From: RGIG8497 sp045593265
Lineage (GTDB): Bacteria; Bacillota; Clostridia; RGIG6154
Reading direction: 5' to 3'
Assembly (NCBI GenBank): GCA_045593265.1
Contig: JAZNWH010000105.1
Location: 1-64,000, forward strand
Length of the DNA stretch: 64,000 nucleotides
The notes under the pieces: generated by a model
What the model was told of the DNA's origin: nothing
The model's input: the letters and a program-made list of their open reading frames with translations, nothing else
Databases searched by the model: none
Translations under genes and position numbers: made by a program
In this document: positions 35,442 through 43,239 of the stretch, piece after piece
How the letters are laid out: every line of letters begins with the position of its first letter
Numbering within the stretch: position 1 is the stretch's first letter

Positions 35442-36941
35442 ATGACAATTTTGGAACTTATTACGAACATAAACAAACAAATTAATACATTTTTATGGGA
35501 CAAGCTCGGGCTTGTCCTTCTTATTTTAACAGGAATTATTTTTACTTTTGCAACACAATTTTTTCAATTGAAACATCTGTTTTTCTGGATAAGTCAACCC
35601 TTAAGAAACATAAAAAAAAGAAAGACAGACAATACACGCTCAGGCATAACCCAAATGCAGGCACTTTGTACCTCTCTTGCATCAACTATAGGTGTCGGAA
35701 GTGTTGTAGGTGTATCTGCCGCAATCAAATCAGGTGGTTGCGGTGCTGTGTTCTGGATGTGGACAGCTGCATTTTTTTCGATGATGACAGCATATGCAGA
35801 AAATGTGCTTAGCATATATTTTAGAGAAAAAAATAAAGACGGAATATGGCAAGGAGGAACAATGTATGTTTTAAAAAATGCAGCCAAAACGAAAAAACAC
35901 TTCAGAATATTATTTAAAATACTTGCCGTATTATTCTGCATATTCTGTATTTTAGCCTCTTTTGGTATAGGAAATTTGGGTCAGATTAACAAAATAACAG
36001 AAAACCTGATTTATTCCTTTCCTGTCTCACAATTATCTGACCGAACCTTTTTTAATATTCCTGTATATAATCTAATAATTGCCTTTGTGCTTACTTTTTT
36101 ATGTGGATTCATAATTACAGGTGGTCTTAAAAGAGTTGCAAAATTCGCTGAAAGAGTAGTTCCTCTTATGGTTTTATTTTTTGTTTCAGGAAGTCTTGTT
36201 GTAATATTTTATCACAAAGAAAACATTACTTTTGCCATAAATTCTATTTTTACGGAAGCTTTTTCTGTAAAAGCTGCACTTGGTGCTGCGAATGGTATAA
36301 CTCTTAAACATATTATAACAACAGGTTGCAAAAGAGGTCTTTTTTCCACAGAGGCAGGAATGGGTTCTACCACACTTATCAATTCCTCCTCCAATGTTAA
36401 AGAACCTGCTAAGCAAGGAATGTGGGGCATTTTTCAGGTTTTTGTGGATACATTCTTAATATGCACAATAACTGCTCTTGTTATTTTAACATCAAAAGTT
36501 TCATGGAACCTGTCCGACTCAGTGATGGTTGCTGATGCATTTGCAACTGTATTCGGTGCCTGGGGAAATAAATTTGTTGCCATAAGTATTCTTATGTTTG
36601 CACTTACATCTACTATAGGTTGGTCTCAATATGCATCTGTTGCAGTTGAATATCTTAAAATCCCTTTACTGAATATAATTTACAAGGCTTTATTTATAGC
36701 TACAATCCCTCTTGGATGTATAATTACATCTGAACTTACATGGAGCATCTGTGATACATTTAATGCTCTTATGATGATTCCTAATTTGATTGCACTGATA
36801 TGTTTGTTCCCCACAGTGATAAAAATACATAATAATTACTGCAACAGAACATTTAAACATAAAAACATTACACCCATGCTTTCCTTTGATAAGCATATAC
36901 AAGCAAAGCATCAAATGGCCTTAAAACGAGAAAAAGAATAA
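35442..36941 (+). CDS. Sodium:alanine/glycine symporter (AGCS family)
   Basis: A 499-residue membrane protein with about eleven helices. AGCS features include TQMQALCTSLASTIGVGSVVG near residue 75, TAYAENVLSIYFREKN, and FSTEAGMGSTTLINSSS in the middle of the protein. It should import alanine or glycine with sodium. The ATG is chosen over a TTG two codons earlier and has GAAAGGAA upstream. A hairpin overlaps its stop codon. Confidence 0.92.
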   Translation: MTILELITNINKQINTFLWDKLGLVLLILTGIIFTFATQFFQLKHLFFWISQPLRNIKKRKTDNTRSGITQMQALCTSLASTIGVGSVVGVSAAIKSGGCGAVFWMWTAAFFSMMTAYAENVLSIYFREKNKDGIWQGGTMYVLKNAAKTKKHFRILFKILAVLFCIFCILASFGIGNLGQINKITENLIYSFPVSQLSDRTFFNIPVYNLIIAFVLTFLCGFIITGGLKRVAKFAERVVPLMVLFFVSGSLVVIFYHKENITFAINSIFTEAFSVKAALGAANGITLKHIITTGCKRGLFSTEAGMGSTTLINSSSNVKEPAKQGMWGIFQVFVDTFLICTITALVILTSKVSWNLSDSVMVADAFATVFGAWGNKFVAISILMFALTSTIGWSQYASVAVEYLKIPLLNIIYKALFIATIPLGCIITSELTWSICDTFNALMMIPNLIALICLFPTVIKIHNNYCNRTFKHKNITPMLSFDKHIQAKHQMALKREKE

Positions 36942-36966
36942 GGCAGGGCCCGTATTTCCCTGCCTT
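36940..36966 (+). terminator. Hairpin overlapping the symporter stop codon
   Basis: AAGGCAGGG pairs perfectly with CCCTGCCTT around a 9-nt loop. No T-run follows, so this alone is a weak terminator. A second hairpin lies at 37042. Confidence 0.45.
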
Positions 36967-37041
36967 GCACTGTTGCAAATCTGCCGAAGGAGCAGTTTGC
37001 ATAGAGGATGTGAAATCACTTCACGCTTATATATTAACTTT

Positions 37042-37076
37042 TTATGTGTACAATATTCTGTACACATAATTTTTAT
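37042..37076 (+). terminator. Terminator downstream of the symporter
   Basis: TTATGTGTAC pairs with GTACACATAA (loop AATATTCT), followed by TTTTTATTT. Confidence 0.6.
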
Positions 37077-37082
37077 TTATAT

Positions 37083-37118
37083 AAAAAACTGCTTAAAAAT
37101 TTTATTTTTAAACAGTTT
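37083..37118 (-). terminator. Terminator of the amino acid ABC operon
   Basis: AAACTGCTTAAAAA / TTTTTAAACAGTTT with one mismatch. On the minus strand the stem is followed by a T-run. It lies just beyond the ATPase stop codon. Confidence 0.6.
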
Positions 37119-37123
37119 ATTTT

Positions 37124-37909
37124 TTATTTATTATCAAGTTTACTTAAGAATGCTTTTGTTCTCTCATGTTTTGGGTTATCAATAACCTCCTGAGGAGTCC
37201 CCTCCTCCATTACAACACCGTCTGCCATAAATATTATTCTGTCAGACACATTCCTTGCAAATCCGATTTCGTGAGTTACAATAACCATTGTAACATTCTC
37301 TTTTGCAAGCTGCTTTATAACTCTCAAAATTTCTCCTGTAAGTTCAGGATCAAGGGCTGATGTAGGTTCATCAAAAAAGAGTATTCTCGGTTTAAGAGCA
37401 AGGGCACGAGCAATAGAAACTCTCTGTTTTTGACCGCCTGAAAGCTGACAGGGATAATTATTAATCTTGTCTGTTAAGCCAACACGATCAAGAATAGAAA
37501 GAGCATTTTTTTCAATATCCTCACAAATTTGTTTTTTATTATCCTTATAGTCAGCACGTTCTTTGGCAAGTAGCTTTGGTGCAAGCATAACATTTTCAAG
37601 AACTGTATACTGAGGAAACAAATTAAAATCCTGAAACACAAGTCCGAAATTAAGCTGTTTACTTCTAATTTCCTTTGCTGATGCTTTTTTATGTTCAGCA
37701 CCGTCAAAAAGAATTTCACCATCAAGGAAAATTTTTCCCTTATCTGCTCTTTCAAGAAAATTAATACATCTTAAAAGCGTAGTTTTGCCACTTCCCGATG
37801 AACCAATAACACTTAAAACCTCACCCTCCTGCATTGAAAAGTTTACGCCCTTCAAAACCTGAGTTTTACCGAAGTTTTTATAAAGATTTTGTATTTCTAA
37901 AATGTTCAC
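37124..37909 (-). CDS. Polar amino acid ABC transporter ATPase (GlnQ type)
   Basis: A 261-residue ABC ATPase: Walker A GSSGSGKTTLLRC, signature LSGGQKQRVSIARALAL, Walker B ILFFDEPTSALDPELTGEIL and switch His in VTHEIGFARNVSDR. The EIGFAR sequence is typical of the polar amino acid group. The start is GTG at 37909 after AGGGGGGAT. The permease stop codon lies inside that ribosome site. It forms an importer with the two genes upstream. Confidence 0.92.
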   Translation of the reverse strand: MNILEIQNLYKNFGKTQVLKGVNFSMQEGEVLSVIGSSGSGKTTLLRCINFLERADKGKIFLDGEILFDGAEHKKASAKEIRSKQLNFGLVFQDFNLFPQYTVLENVMLAPKLLAKERADYKDNKKQICEDIEKNALSILDRVGLTDKINNYPCQLSGGQKQRVSIARALALKPRILFFDEPTSALDPELTGEILRVIKQLAKENVTMVIVTHEIGFARNVSDRIIFMADGVVMEEGTPQEVIDNPKHERTKAFLSKLDNK

Positions 37910-37919
37910 AATATCCCCC

Positions 37920-38564
37920 CTACTCAAAATAGCTTAACTTTTTCTCAATACGACTAAAGAGTATGGTAAGCAAACCGTTGAATATGAGAAAATATATTCC
38001 CGTAGAGAAAAGAGGCCATATTAAACCTTTTTTTGTAAATCTTTCAGCACACATAATAATTTCAGAAACACTAATTACTCTTGCAAGAGATGTATCCTTA
38101 ACAAGGGTTATTACTTCGTTACTTATAGGTGCTACTATTCTTTTTACAACCTGAAACAGCACTACCTTGAAAAACGCCTGTGTTTTTGTCATACCAAGCA
38201 CCTGACAAGCTTCATACTGTCCTTTTGAAATTGACTCTATACCACCTCTGAAGATTTCAGAAAAGTAAGCTGCATAGTTTATTACAAACGCAATTAATGT
38301 CGCTGTCATTCTTGAGCTTATGGGCATATCAAAAAGCATACCCGGAGCATACATAACAACGAAAAGCTGGAGCATCAGAGGTGTACCTCTGATGATCCAG
38401 ACAAAAGTTCTCGTAATCCATCTTATGGGAGCAAATTTCATCATTGAGCCAAATGAAATTATAAGTCCCAAAGGCAATGACATTAAAAGAGTGAGTACAA
38501 ATATTATACAGTTTACATAAAAACCTTCAAACAGAGAAGATATAATAGGTAAAATGTTATTCAT
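37920..38564 (-). CDS. Polar amino acid ABC transporter permease (HisM/GlnP type)
   Basis: A 214-residue permease with about five helices. The ATPase-coupling EAA loop is ACQVLGMTKTQAFFKVVLFQ near residue 145. RGTPLMLQLFVVMYA is the conserved N-terminal motif of this family. Only one permease gene is present, so it should act as a homodimer. It lies 20 bp after the binding-protein gene. Confidence 0.9.
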   Translation of the reverse strand: MNNILPIISSLFEGFYVNCIIFVLTLLMSLPLGLIISFGSMMKFAPIRWITRTFVWIIRGTPLMLQLFVVMYAPGMLFDMPISSRMTATLIAFVINYAAYFSEIFRGGIESISKGQYEACQVLGMTKTQAFFKVVLFQVVKRIVAPISNEVITLVKDTSLARVISVSEIIMCAERFTKKGLIWPLFSTGIYFLIFNGLLTILFSRIEKKLSYFE

Positions 38565-38584
38565 TTAATATCCAATCTTTCAAA

Positions 38585-39406
38585 TTATTTTACTTTTGAT
38601 ACCATAACCTGCTTATTCTGCATATATGGTACTGAAATGCTCATATTTTCAAGTCTTTCCTGGGTAATTGTCATACCGTTCCAGATACAGTCGATATTCT
38701 TTGAATTAAGCTCGATTTCTTTTGCATCCCAGTTAATTTCAATAAAGTTTGCTTCAACACCTAACTTAGCACAAACTGCTTCAGCAAATTCTGTTTCAAA
38801 ACCTACAAGCTTATTTGCATCATCATAATAGTTCATAGGTGCAAAAAGTGTAATACCGATGTTAAGTACACCTTTTTCCTTAACATAAGCAAGGTCGCCT
38901 TCAGTAATTTCTGTTTCGTTTGCTTTTCCGTCTTTAATAACAAGAGCATCAAGCTTATAGTTTTTACCGATAGCATCCATTGTTCCGTCAGCAGCAAGTT
39001 CTGCAATTGCAGCATTTACTGCATTTGTAAGGTCGCTTCCTTTTCTGAAAGCAATACCATATTCTTCAGGGCTGAAATCTTTACCCTCAACAACTGCTAA
39101 ATCAGCAAAATCTGTGCCTTCACCTATTGAACCGATTGATGTTACATAGTCAACAATTGCAATATCAGCTGTTCCTGCTTCAACTTCCATCAAAGCTTTT
39201 GCCATTGAATCTACAGGAGTAAATTCAGCATTTGCAAAGAAATCGTCGCCTGTTGCAAGTTCTTCACCTGCTGAACCTGCTTCAGCAACTACTTTTGCAC
39301 CTTCAACTGACTGTGAATAATCAACATTTTCATCTGTGTTTGTACCGCATGCAGCAAGTGAAAACATAAGCATTGCTGCAAGAATTAATGATAATACTTT
39401 TTTCAT
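38585..39406 (-). CDS. Amino acid ABC substrate-binding lipoprotein with circularly permuted lobes
   Basis: A 273-residue lipoprotein with signal peptide and lipobox SLAAC (Cys20). Residues about 33-155 match what is normally the second half of a family-3 binding protein: SVEGAKVVAEAGSAGE, a lobe-2 core, then EEYGIAFRKGSDL and the closing helices AAIAELAADGTMDAIGKNYK. Residues about 170-273 match what is normally the first half: EKGVLNIGITLFAPMNYYDDANKLVGFETEFA, CAKLG, INWDAKEIEL, IDCIWNGMTIT, ending at YMQNKQVMVSKVK, the point where the hinge normally leads into lobe 2. A linker (156-169) joins the old C-terminus to the old N-terminus. All expected segments are present once, so the gene looks functional, not rearranged junk. 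It probably delivers a polar amino acid to the adjacent permease and ATPase. The permutation reading is by eye. Confidence 0.85.
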   Translation of the reverse strand: MKKVLSLILAAMLMFSLAACGTNTDENVDYSQSVEGAKVVAEAGSAGEELATGDDFFANAEFTPVDSMAKALMEVEAGTADIAIVDYVTSIGSIGEGTDFADLAVVEGKDFSPEEYGIAFRKGSDLTNAVNAAIAELAADGTMDAIGKNYKLDALVIKDGKANETEITEGDLAYVKEKGVLNIGITLFAPMNYYDDANKLVGFETEFAEAVCAKLGVEANFIEINWDAKEIELNSKNIDCIWNGMTITQERLENMSISVPYMQNKQVMVSKVK

Positions 39407-39440
39407 TTTAATTTCTCCCTTCGGAATTTATTACTCTACC

Positions 39441-39469
39441 ATTTTATCACTTTACTTTAGTAAAGTCAA
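39441..39469 (-). promoter_or_regulatory. Promoter of the amino acid ABC operon with internal inverted repeat
   Basis: On the minus strand TTGACT, 17 nt, TAAAAT. Between the boxes lies CTTTACT-TT-AGTAAAG (39450-39465), a 7-bp inverted repeat that would place a dimeric repressor directly on the spacer. Confidence 0.65.
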
Positions 39470-39492
39470 TAGTTTTCATAAAATATTTTTTA

Positions 39493-39521
39493 TTGTATAA
39501 ATGTTTACTCTGTGGTATACT
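39493..39521 (+). promoter_or_regulatory. Promoter of the GNAT gene
   Basis: TTGTAT, 17 nt, TATACT. The expected transcript start is only about 10 nt before the ATG at 39538, just long enough to include the AGTGGTGAT ribosome site. Confidence 0.5.
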
Positions 39522-39537
39522 TTTAAGTGGTGATAAT

Positions 39538-40293
39538 ATGGTAATAAGACTTGGAAAATCCAACGAAAAAGAAGAACTTAAAAGCTTATGGAGAGAGGTT
39601 TTTGATGAAGATGAATTTTATCTTGAATACAAATTTGATAAAAACTTTAAACCATGTCAATCCGTTGTAGTTGTAGATAAAAAAATTATTGGAGCTGCCC
39701 ATTATGATACGCTGTCCATAAATGGCAAAAAAGTTGCCTATATTAATGGTGTATCCATAAAAAGGGAACATCGCGGGAAAAATATTTCGTTAAGAATGAT
39801 GGATTACCTGCATAACCATTTATTAAACGAAGGCTTTGCTTACTGCTTTTTAAAACCTGCAATTAACAATTATTATGAAAAATTCGGATATAAAACTGTA
39901 ATTAGTGCCGCAAAAAGCAATTTGACTTACAAAGAAGTTCCTTCTTACAGTGTTACCAATTACGGTTATATTGAAATTTTTGAAGAGATGTGTAAAAAGC
40001 ATAGTATTTTTCTTCCCCGCTCTGAAAAGAGATTTGAAAAAATTAAAAAACTGTATAATAACTATGATGGAGGAATCATTTGTTTTGAAAGAGAAAAAGA
40101 GCTTTTAGGATATGCTCTGTACGCAAAAGAAGATGAAAAAATTGTCATTGAAGAATCTGTTTTCCTCAATGACAACGGTTTTGATATTATGGGTAATTAC
40201 TTTGAAAATGCCTCTGTAAACGAACTTGCTGTGATGATTAAAGATTTAAATGATAAATTTGATTATCCTGATGCATTTATTAAAGTTGTTTAA
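39538..40293 (+). CDS. GNAT-family N-acetyltransferase
   Basis: A 251-residue acetyltransferase. The acetyl-CoA loop is INGVSIKREHRGKNISLRMMDYL (about residues 75-97), followed by FLKPAINNYYEKFGYK. The remaining 120 residues form a C-terminal domain with no recognised motif, as in Eis-like two-domain GNAT proteins. The ATG has AGTGGTGAT upstream. Its 3' end overlaps the convergent DUF2156 gene by 14 bp. Substrate unknown. Confidence 0.8.
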   Translation: MVIRLGKSNEKEELKSLWREVFDEDEFYLEYKFDKNFKPCQSVVVVDKKIIGAAHYDTLSINGKKVAYINGVSIKREHRGKNISLRMMDYLHNHLLNEGFAYCFLKPAINNYYEKFGYKTVISAAKSNLTYKEVPSYSVTNYGYIEIFEEMCKKHSIFLPRSEKRFEKIKKLYNNYDGGIICFEREKELLGYALYAKEDEKIVIEESVFLNDNGFDIMGNYFENASVNELAVMIKDLNDKFDYPDAFIKVV

Positions 40294-41158
40294 TTGTGAG
40301 TGTATACTTTTTGATAAGTTCAAAGGGTTTGAACATTCTTTTAAACTGACGCAGTCCTGCTATTCCTAAATCAGGCCCTATATTAAAGTATTTTACTTCT
40401 TTAAATGAATTTTTTAATGATTCAACATAAATTGCTGTACCCAATCCTTTTATAAGGGGTTGGGTTGTTTTTTGATGGTATCCCATCAAGGTATCACCCA
40501 ATATCTCACCTATAAAAAAAGCTGATGGTTTTGAATCCACGTATAAAATGCCTCCTTTTACAGGATACATATCATAATTATCAATAATTTCTTGTATAAT
40601 ATTTTTTTCACATGTATACTCACATAAACTGCATTCTTTTCTTAAGCACCAGTTTTCACAGACTTTCATACAATCATTTTTATTATGACTGTTTATTTCT
40701 TCATACAGGTAGTCGTTATTATTGACAAAGGCGTTGTATTGCTCTCTCTTGTGGCGGTTTTGATTGCCACTCATATTTAAAAATTCCTTTATCTCATAAA
40801 GGTAATCCCATTGTTTTTCATCAGTTTCTATTTTTATAACCTTATCTCTAAAAATATCAGTTAAAATACCTTTCTTTTTTTCCGATAAATATGCCATACG
40901 CAAAATCTTGTATTCGTCAAGAAGTTCTTTGACCGTTTTTTCAAAATTTTTTCCTTTGAAATCCCCTAAAATATTTGTATATTCTTGACCTTTATCTTCA
41001 AACCTCAAAACATAATAGTCATTCTTTTTAGCAAAATGTGCATTATCAATAGACGTATATACACAGGTAGGTGTAAAACCGTACTCATTAATTTTTTCAT
41101 TTTGAAGATAAGGAATACATTCTCTGAAATTTTCCTTATTAACTTTCACAAAATTCAT
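40280..41158 (-). CDS. DUF2156 acyltransferase-fold protein with a cysteine cluster
   Basis: 292 residues related to the C-terminal domain of phosphatidylglycerol lysyltransferases (tandem GNAT folds). GGILYVDSKPSAFFIGEIL and the end of the protein (YFNIGPDLGIAGLRQFKRMFKP) are the conserved parts. No membrane helices are present, so it is a soluble form. Residues about 172-195 insert six cysteines in the pattern C-x3-C-x3-C-x4-C-x2-C-x3-C, not a usual part of the domain and suggestive of a metal site. The ATG at 41158 has TTGGTGATTTG upstream. Aminoacyl-tRNA-dependent transfer is inferred from the fold only. Confidence 0.75.
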   Translation of the reverse strand: MNFVKVNKENFRECIPYLQNEKINEYGFTPTCVYTSIDNAHFAKKNDYYVLRFEDKGQEYTNILGDFKGKNFEKTVKELLDEYKILRMAYLSEKKKGILTDIFRDKVIKIETDEKQWDYLYEIKEFLNMSGNQNRHKREQYNAFVNNNDYLYEEINSHNKNDCMKVCENWCLRKECSLCEYTCEKNIIQEIIDNYDMYPVKGGILYVDSKPSAFFIGEILGDTLMGYHQKTTQPLIKGLGTAIYVESLKNSFKEVKYFNIGPDLGIAGLRQFKRMFKPFELIKKYTLTIKQL

Positions 41159-41220
41159 CAAATCACCAAAGGCTATTATACCCCTTTTCTTGTGATAAAT
41201 CAATAGAAAATTTCAAAACA

Positions 41221-41255
41221 AAGTGGTGTAAAAATCAATGATTTTCACACCACTT
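41221..41255 (-). terminator. Terminator of the RNase J gene (GGTGTAAA type)
   Basis: AAGTGGTGTAAAAATC pairs with GATTTTCACACCACTT (one mismatch, 3-nt loop). On the minus strand it is followed by TGTTTTGAAATTTT. Confidence 0.7.
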
Positions 41256-41290
41256 ATTTGCGATTTTGAACCTTTTTTACATCTCCTCTG

Positions 41291-42955
41291 TTAAACTTCA
41301 AGAATAACAGGAAGTATCATAGGGCTTCTTTTTGTTTCTTCATATAGATACTGACTGAGAGAGTTTTTTATTGCAGCTTTGAGCGTTGACCAGTCATTAT
41401 GATTTTTATGTTTGCACATATTTACTGCGTCAAGGGCTTTTAATCTTATATTATCCATAAGAGTTTCTGATTCTCTCACATAAACAAAGCCTCTGGAAAT
41501 AACATCAGGACCTGCAAGAATATCTCCTGTTACAGAAGAAATTCCTAAAACAACAACTATAAGTCCATCCTCTGAAAGATGCTTACGGTCTCTGATAACA
41601 ATATTTCCTACATCACCTACACCGTTTCCGTCCACAAATACTCTGCCTGCCTGTACTGAGCTTGTAATTTTAGCCTCCTTATAATCAAGTTCAAGAACCT
41701 GACCTATTCTCATAATAAAAGAGTTTTCTGCAGGAATACCCATTTTCTCGGCAAGAGAAACGTGTTGAACAAGATGGCGATATTCACCGTGAACAGGTAT
41801 AAAATATTTAGGATTTGCCACAGAAAGCATCAGTTTCAATTCTTCCTGACAAGCATGACCTGATACATGAATATCAGCAAGAGCTTTATAAATAACCTCT
41901 GCACCACGTTTGAAAAGCTCATCAATTACTCTGGCAATAAGTTTTTCGTTCCCCGGAATAGGACTTGCTGAAATTATAACAAGGTCGCCTCTCTTAATTT
42001 CAACATTTTTATGATCACAGCTTGCCATTCTTGATAATGCAGCCATAGGCTCTCCCTGACTGCCGGTGGTAATAATCACAAGTTGTTCATCTTTATATCT
42101 GTTTATTTCAGAAATATCAATAAATGTTTTTTTAGGTGCTTTAAGGTAACCAAGCTCCATTGCAGAAGCAACTACATTTTCCATACTTCTGCCTGAAACA
42201 GCAACCTTTCTATTATGTTTAACTGCTGAGTTCACAATCTGCTGAACACGGTGAATATTAGATGCAAAGGTGGCAACTATAATTCGTGAATTACAGTTTA
42301 CAAAGTAGCTCTCCAAAGTTTCACCAACAGTTCTTTCGGACATAGAATAGCCTGGCTTTTCCACATTTGTGCTCTCAGACAAAAGTGCAAGCAAACCTTT
42401 TTTACCTAATTCTCCTATTCTTGCAAGGTCAATAATTTCACCATCGATAGGTGTTGAGTCTATTTTAAAATCCCCCGTATGCAAAACCGTTCCCACAGGA
42501 GTATGAAATGCAACAGCTACTGCATCTGCAATAGAATGGTTTGTTCTTATAAATTCAATACTGAAAGAACCAAGCTTTATTATATCTCCCGGGCAAACAT
42601 CATAAGTTTTTGTATTTTCCAAAAGACCGTGTTCTTTTAATTTATTTGCAAGTATACCCAAAGTCAGCTTAGTTCCGTAAACAGGAACAGGAACATCCTT
42701 CAAAAGATACGGAATTGCACCTATATGGTCTTCATGTCCGTGAGTAAGAACTAACCCTCTGATTCTGTCTCTGTTTTTCAAAAGATATGAAAAATCAGGT
42801 ATTACAAGGTCAATTCCAAACATTTCTTCATCAGGAAACGCAATTCCGCAATCAAGAATAATAATATCGTCTTCATATTCAAAAACAGTAATATTTTTAC
42901 CGATTTCTTCAAGACCACCTAAAGGAATAATTTTCAATTTTGATTTTTTTGTCAC
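41291..42955 (-). CDS. rnj: Ribonuclease J
   Basis: A 554-residue metallo-beta-lactamase/beta-CASP ribonuclease, 5'-3' exo- and endonuclease for mRNA decay and rRNA maturation. The metal site is LTHGHEDHIGAIPYLL. The beta-CASP region includes SESTNVEKPGYSMSERTVGET and TTGSQGEPMAALSRMA, and VSGHACQEELKLML supplies later ligands. The C-terminal domain is complete. Only one rnj copy is in the window, so J1 or J2 identity is open. A leader of about 180 nt precedes it. Confidence 0.95.
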   Translation of the reverse strand: MTKKSKLKIIPLGGLEEIGKNITVFEYEDDIIILDCGIAFPDEEMFGIDLVIPDFSYLLKNRDRIRGLVLTHGHEDHIGAIPYLLKDVPVPVYGTKLTLGILANKLKEHGLLENTKTYDVCPGDIIKLGSFSIEFIRTNHSIADAVAVAFHTPVGTVLHTGDFKIDSTPIDGEIIDLARIGELGKKGLLALLSESTNVEKPGYSMSERTVGETLESYFVNCNSRIIVATFASNIHRVQQIVNSAVKHNRKVAVSGRSMENVVASAMELGYLKAPKKTFIDISEINRYKDEQLVIITTGSQGEPMAALSRMASCDHKNVEIKRGDLVIISASPIPGNEKLIARVIDELFKRGAEVIYKALADIHVSGHACQEELKLMLSVANPKYFIPVHGEYRHLVQHVSLAEKMGIPAENSFIMRIGQVLELDYKEAKITSSVQAGRVFVDGNGVGDVGNIVIRDRKHLSEDGLIVVVLGISSVTGDILAGPDVISRGFVYVRESETLMDNIRLKALDAVNMCKHKNHNDWSTLKAAIKNSLSQYLYEETKRSPMILPVILEV

Positions 42956-43137
42956 AATTTACCTCTCTTTCAATATACAAAGCACGAAAGAAAAACCTCT
43001 TTAAGAGGGTACCTCCTGCTATTCAAATTTAACATACATTTCCATCTGTCTTTGGAAATTACCAATTCCGAACAATAATTTCAAACTCCTTCATTTAAAG
43101 GCACAGATATCCATGCATAAACCGTCCATTAATAAGT
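42956..43137 (-). promoter_or_regulatory. Long 5' leader of the RNase J gene with a weak attenuator-like hairpin
   Basis: From the promoter at 43144 to the start codon there are about 180 untranslated bases. Near the 3' end, on the minus strand, CCTCT-TAA-AGAGG followed by TTTTTC looks like a short intrinsic terminator (42991-43008). It is preceded by GGAGGTACC. RNase J autoregulation through this leader is a guess. The T-box conserved core is not present. Confidence 0.35.
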
Positions 43138-43143
43138 AAGTTC

Positions 43144-43172
43144 AGTATACCATATATTTACCCAATTTGCAA
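43144..43172 (-). promoter_or_regulatory. Promoter of the RNase J gene
   Basis: On the minus strand TTGCAA, 17 nt, TATACT. Confidence 0.65.
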
Positions 43173-43239
43173 CTAAAATATTCCAAATAAAAAAGCTGAA
43201 GTGAAAATTCACTTCAGCTATATTTATTAAAATTCAGGA

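Noticed and set aside
38585..39406. Assembly artefact or gene fragment instead of a permuted binding protein
   Set aside because: Signal peptide, lipobox, linker and stop codon are all in the right places, each domain segment occurs once, and the flanking operon is intact.
42956..43140. T-box riboswitch before the RNase J gene
   Set aside because: GGTACC and a terminator-like stem are present, but the conserved T-box core GGTGGNACCGCG and a specifier-loop stem are not.
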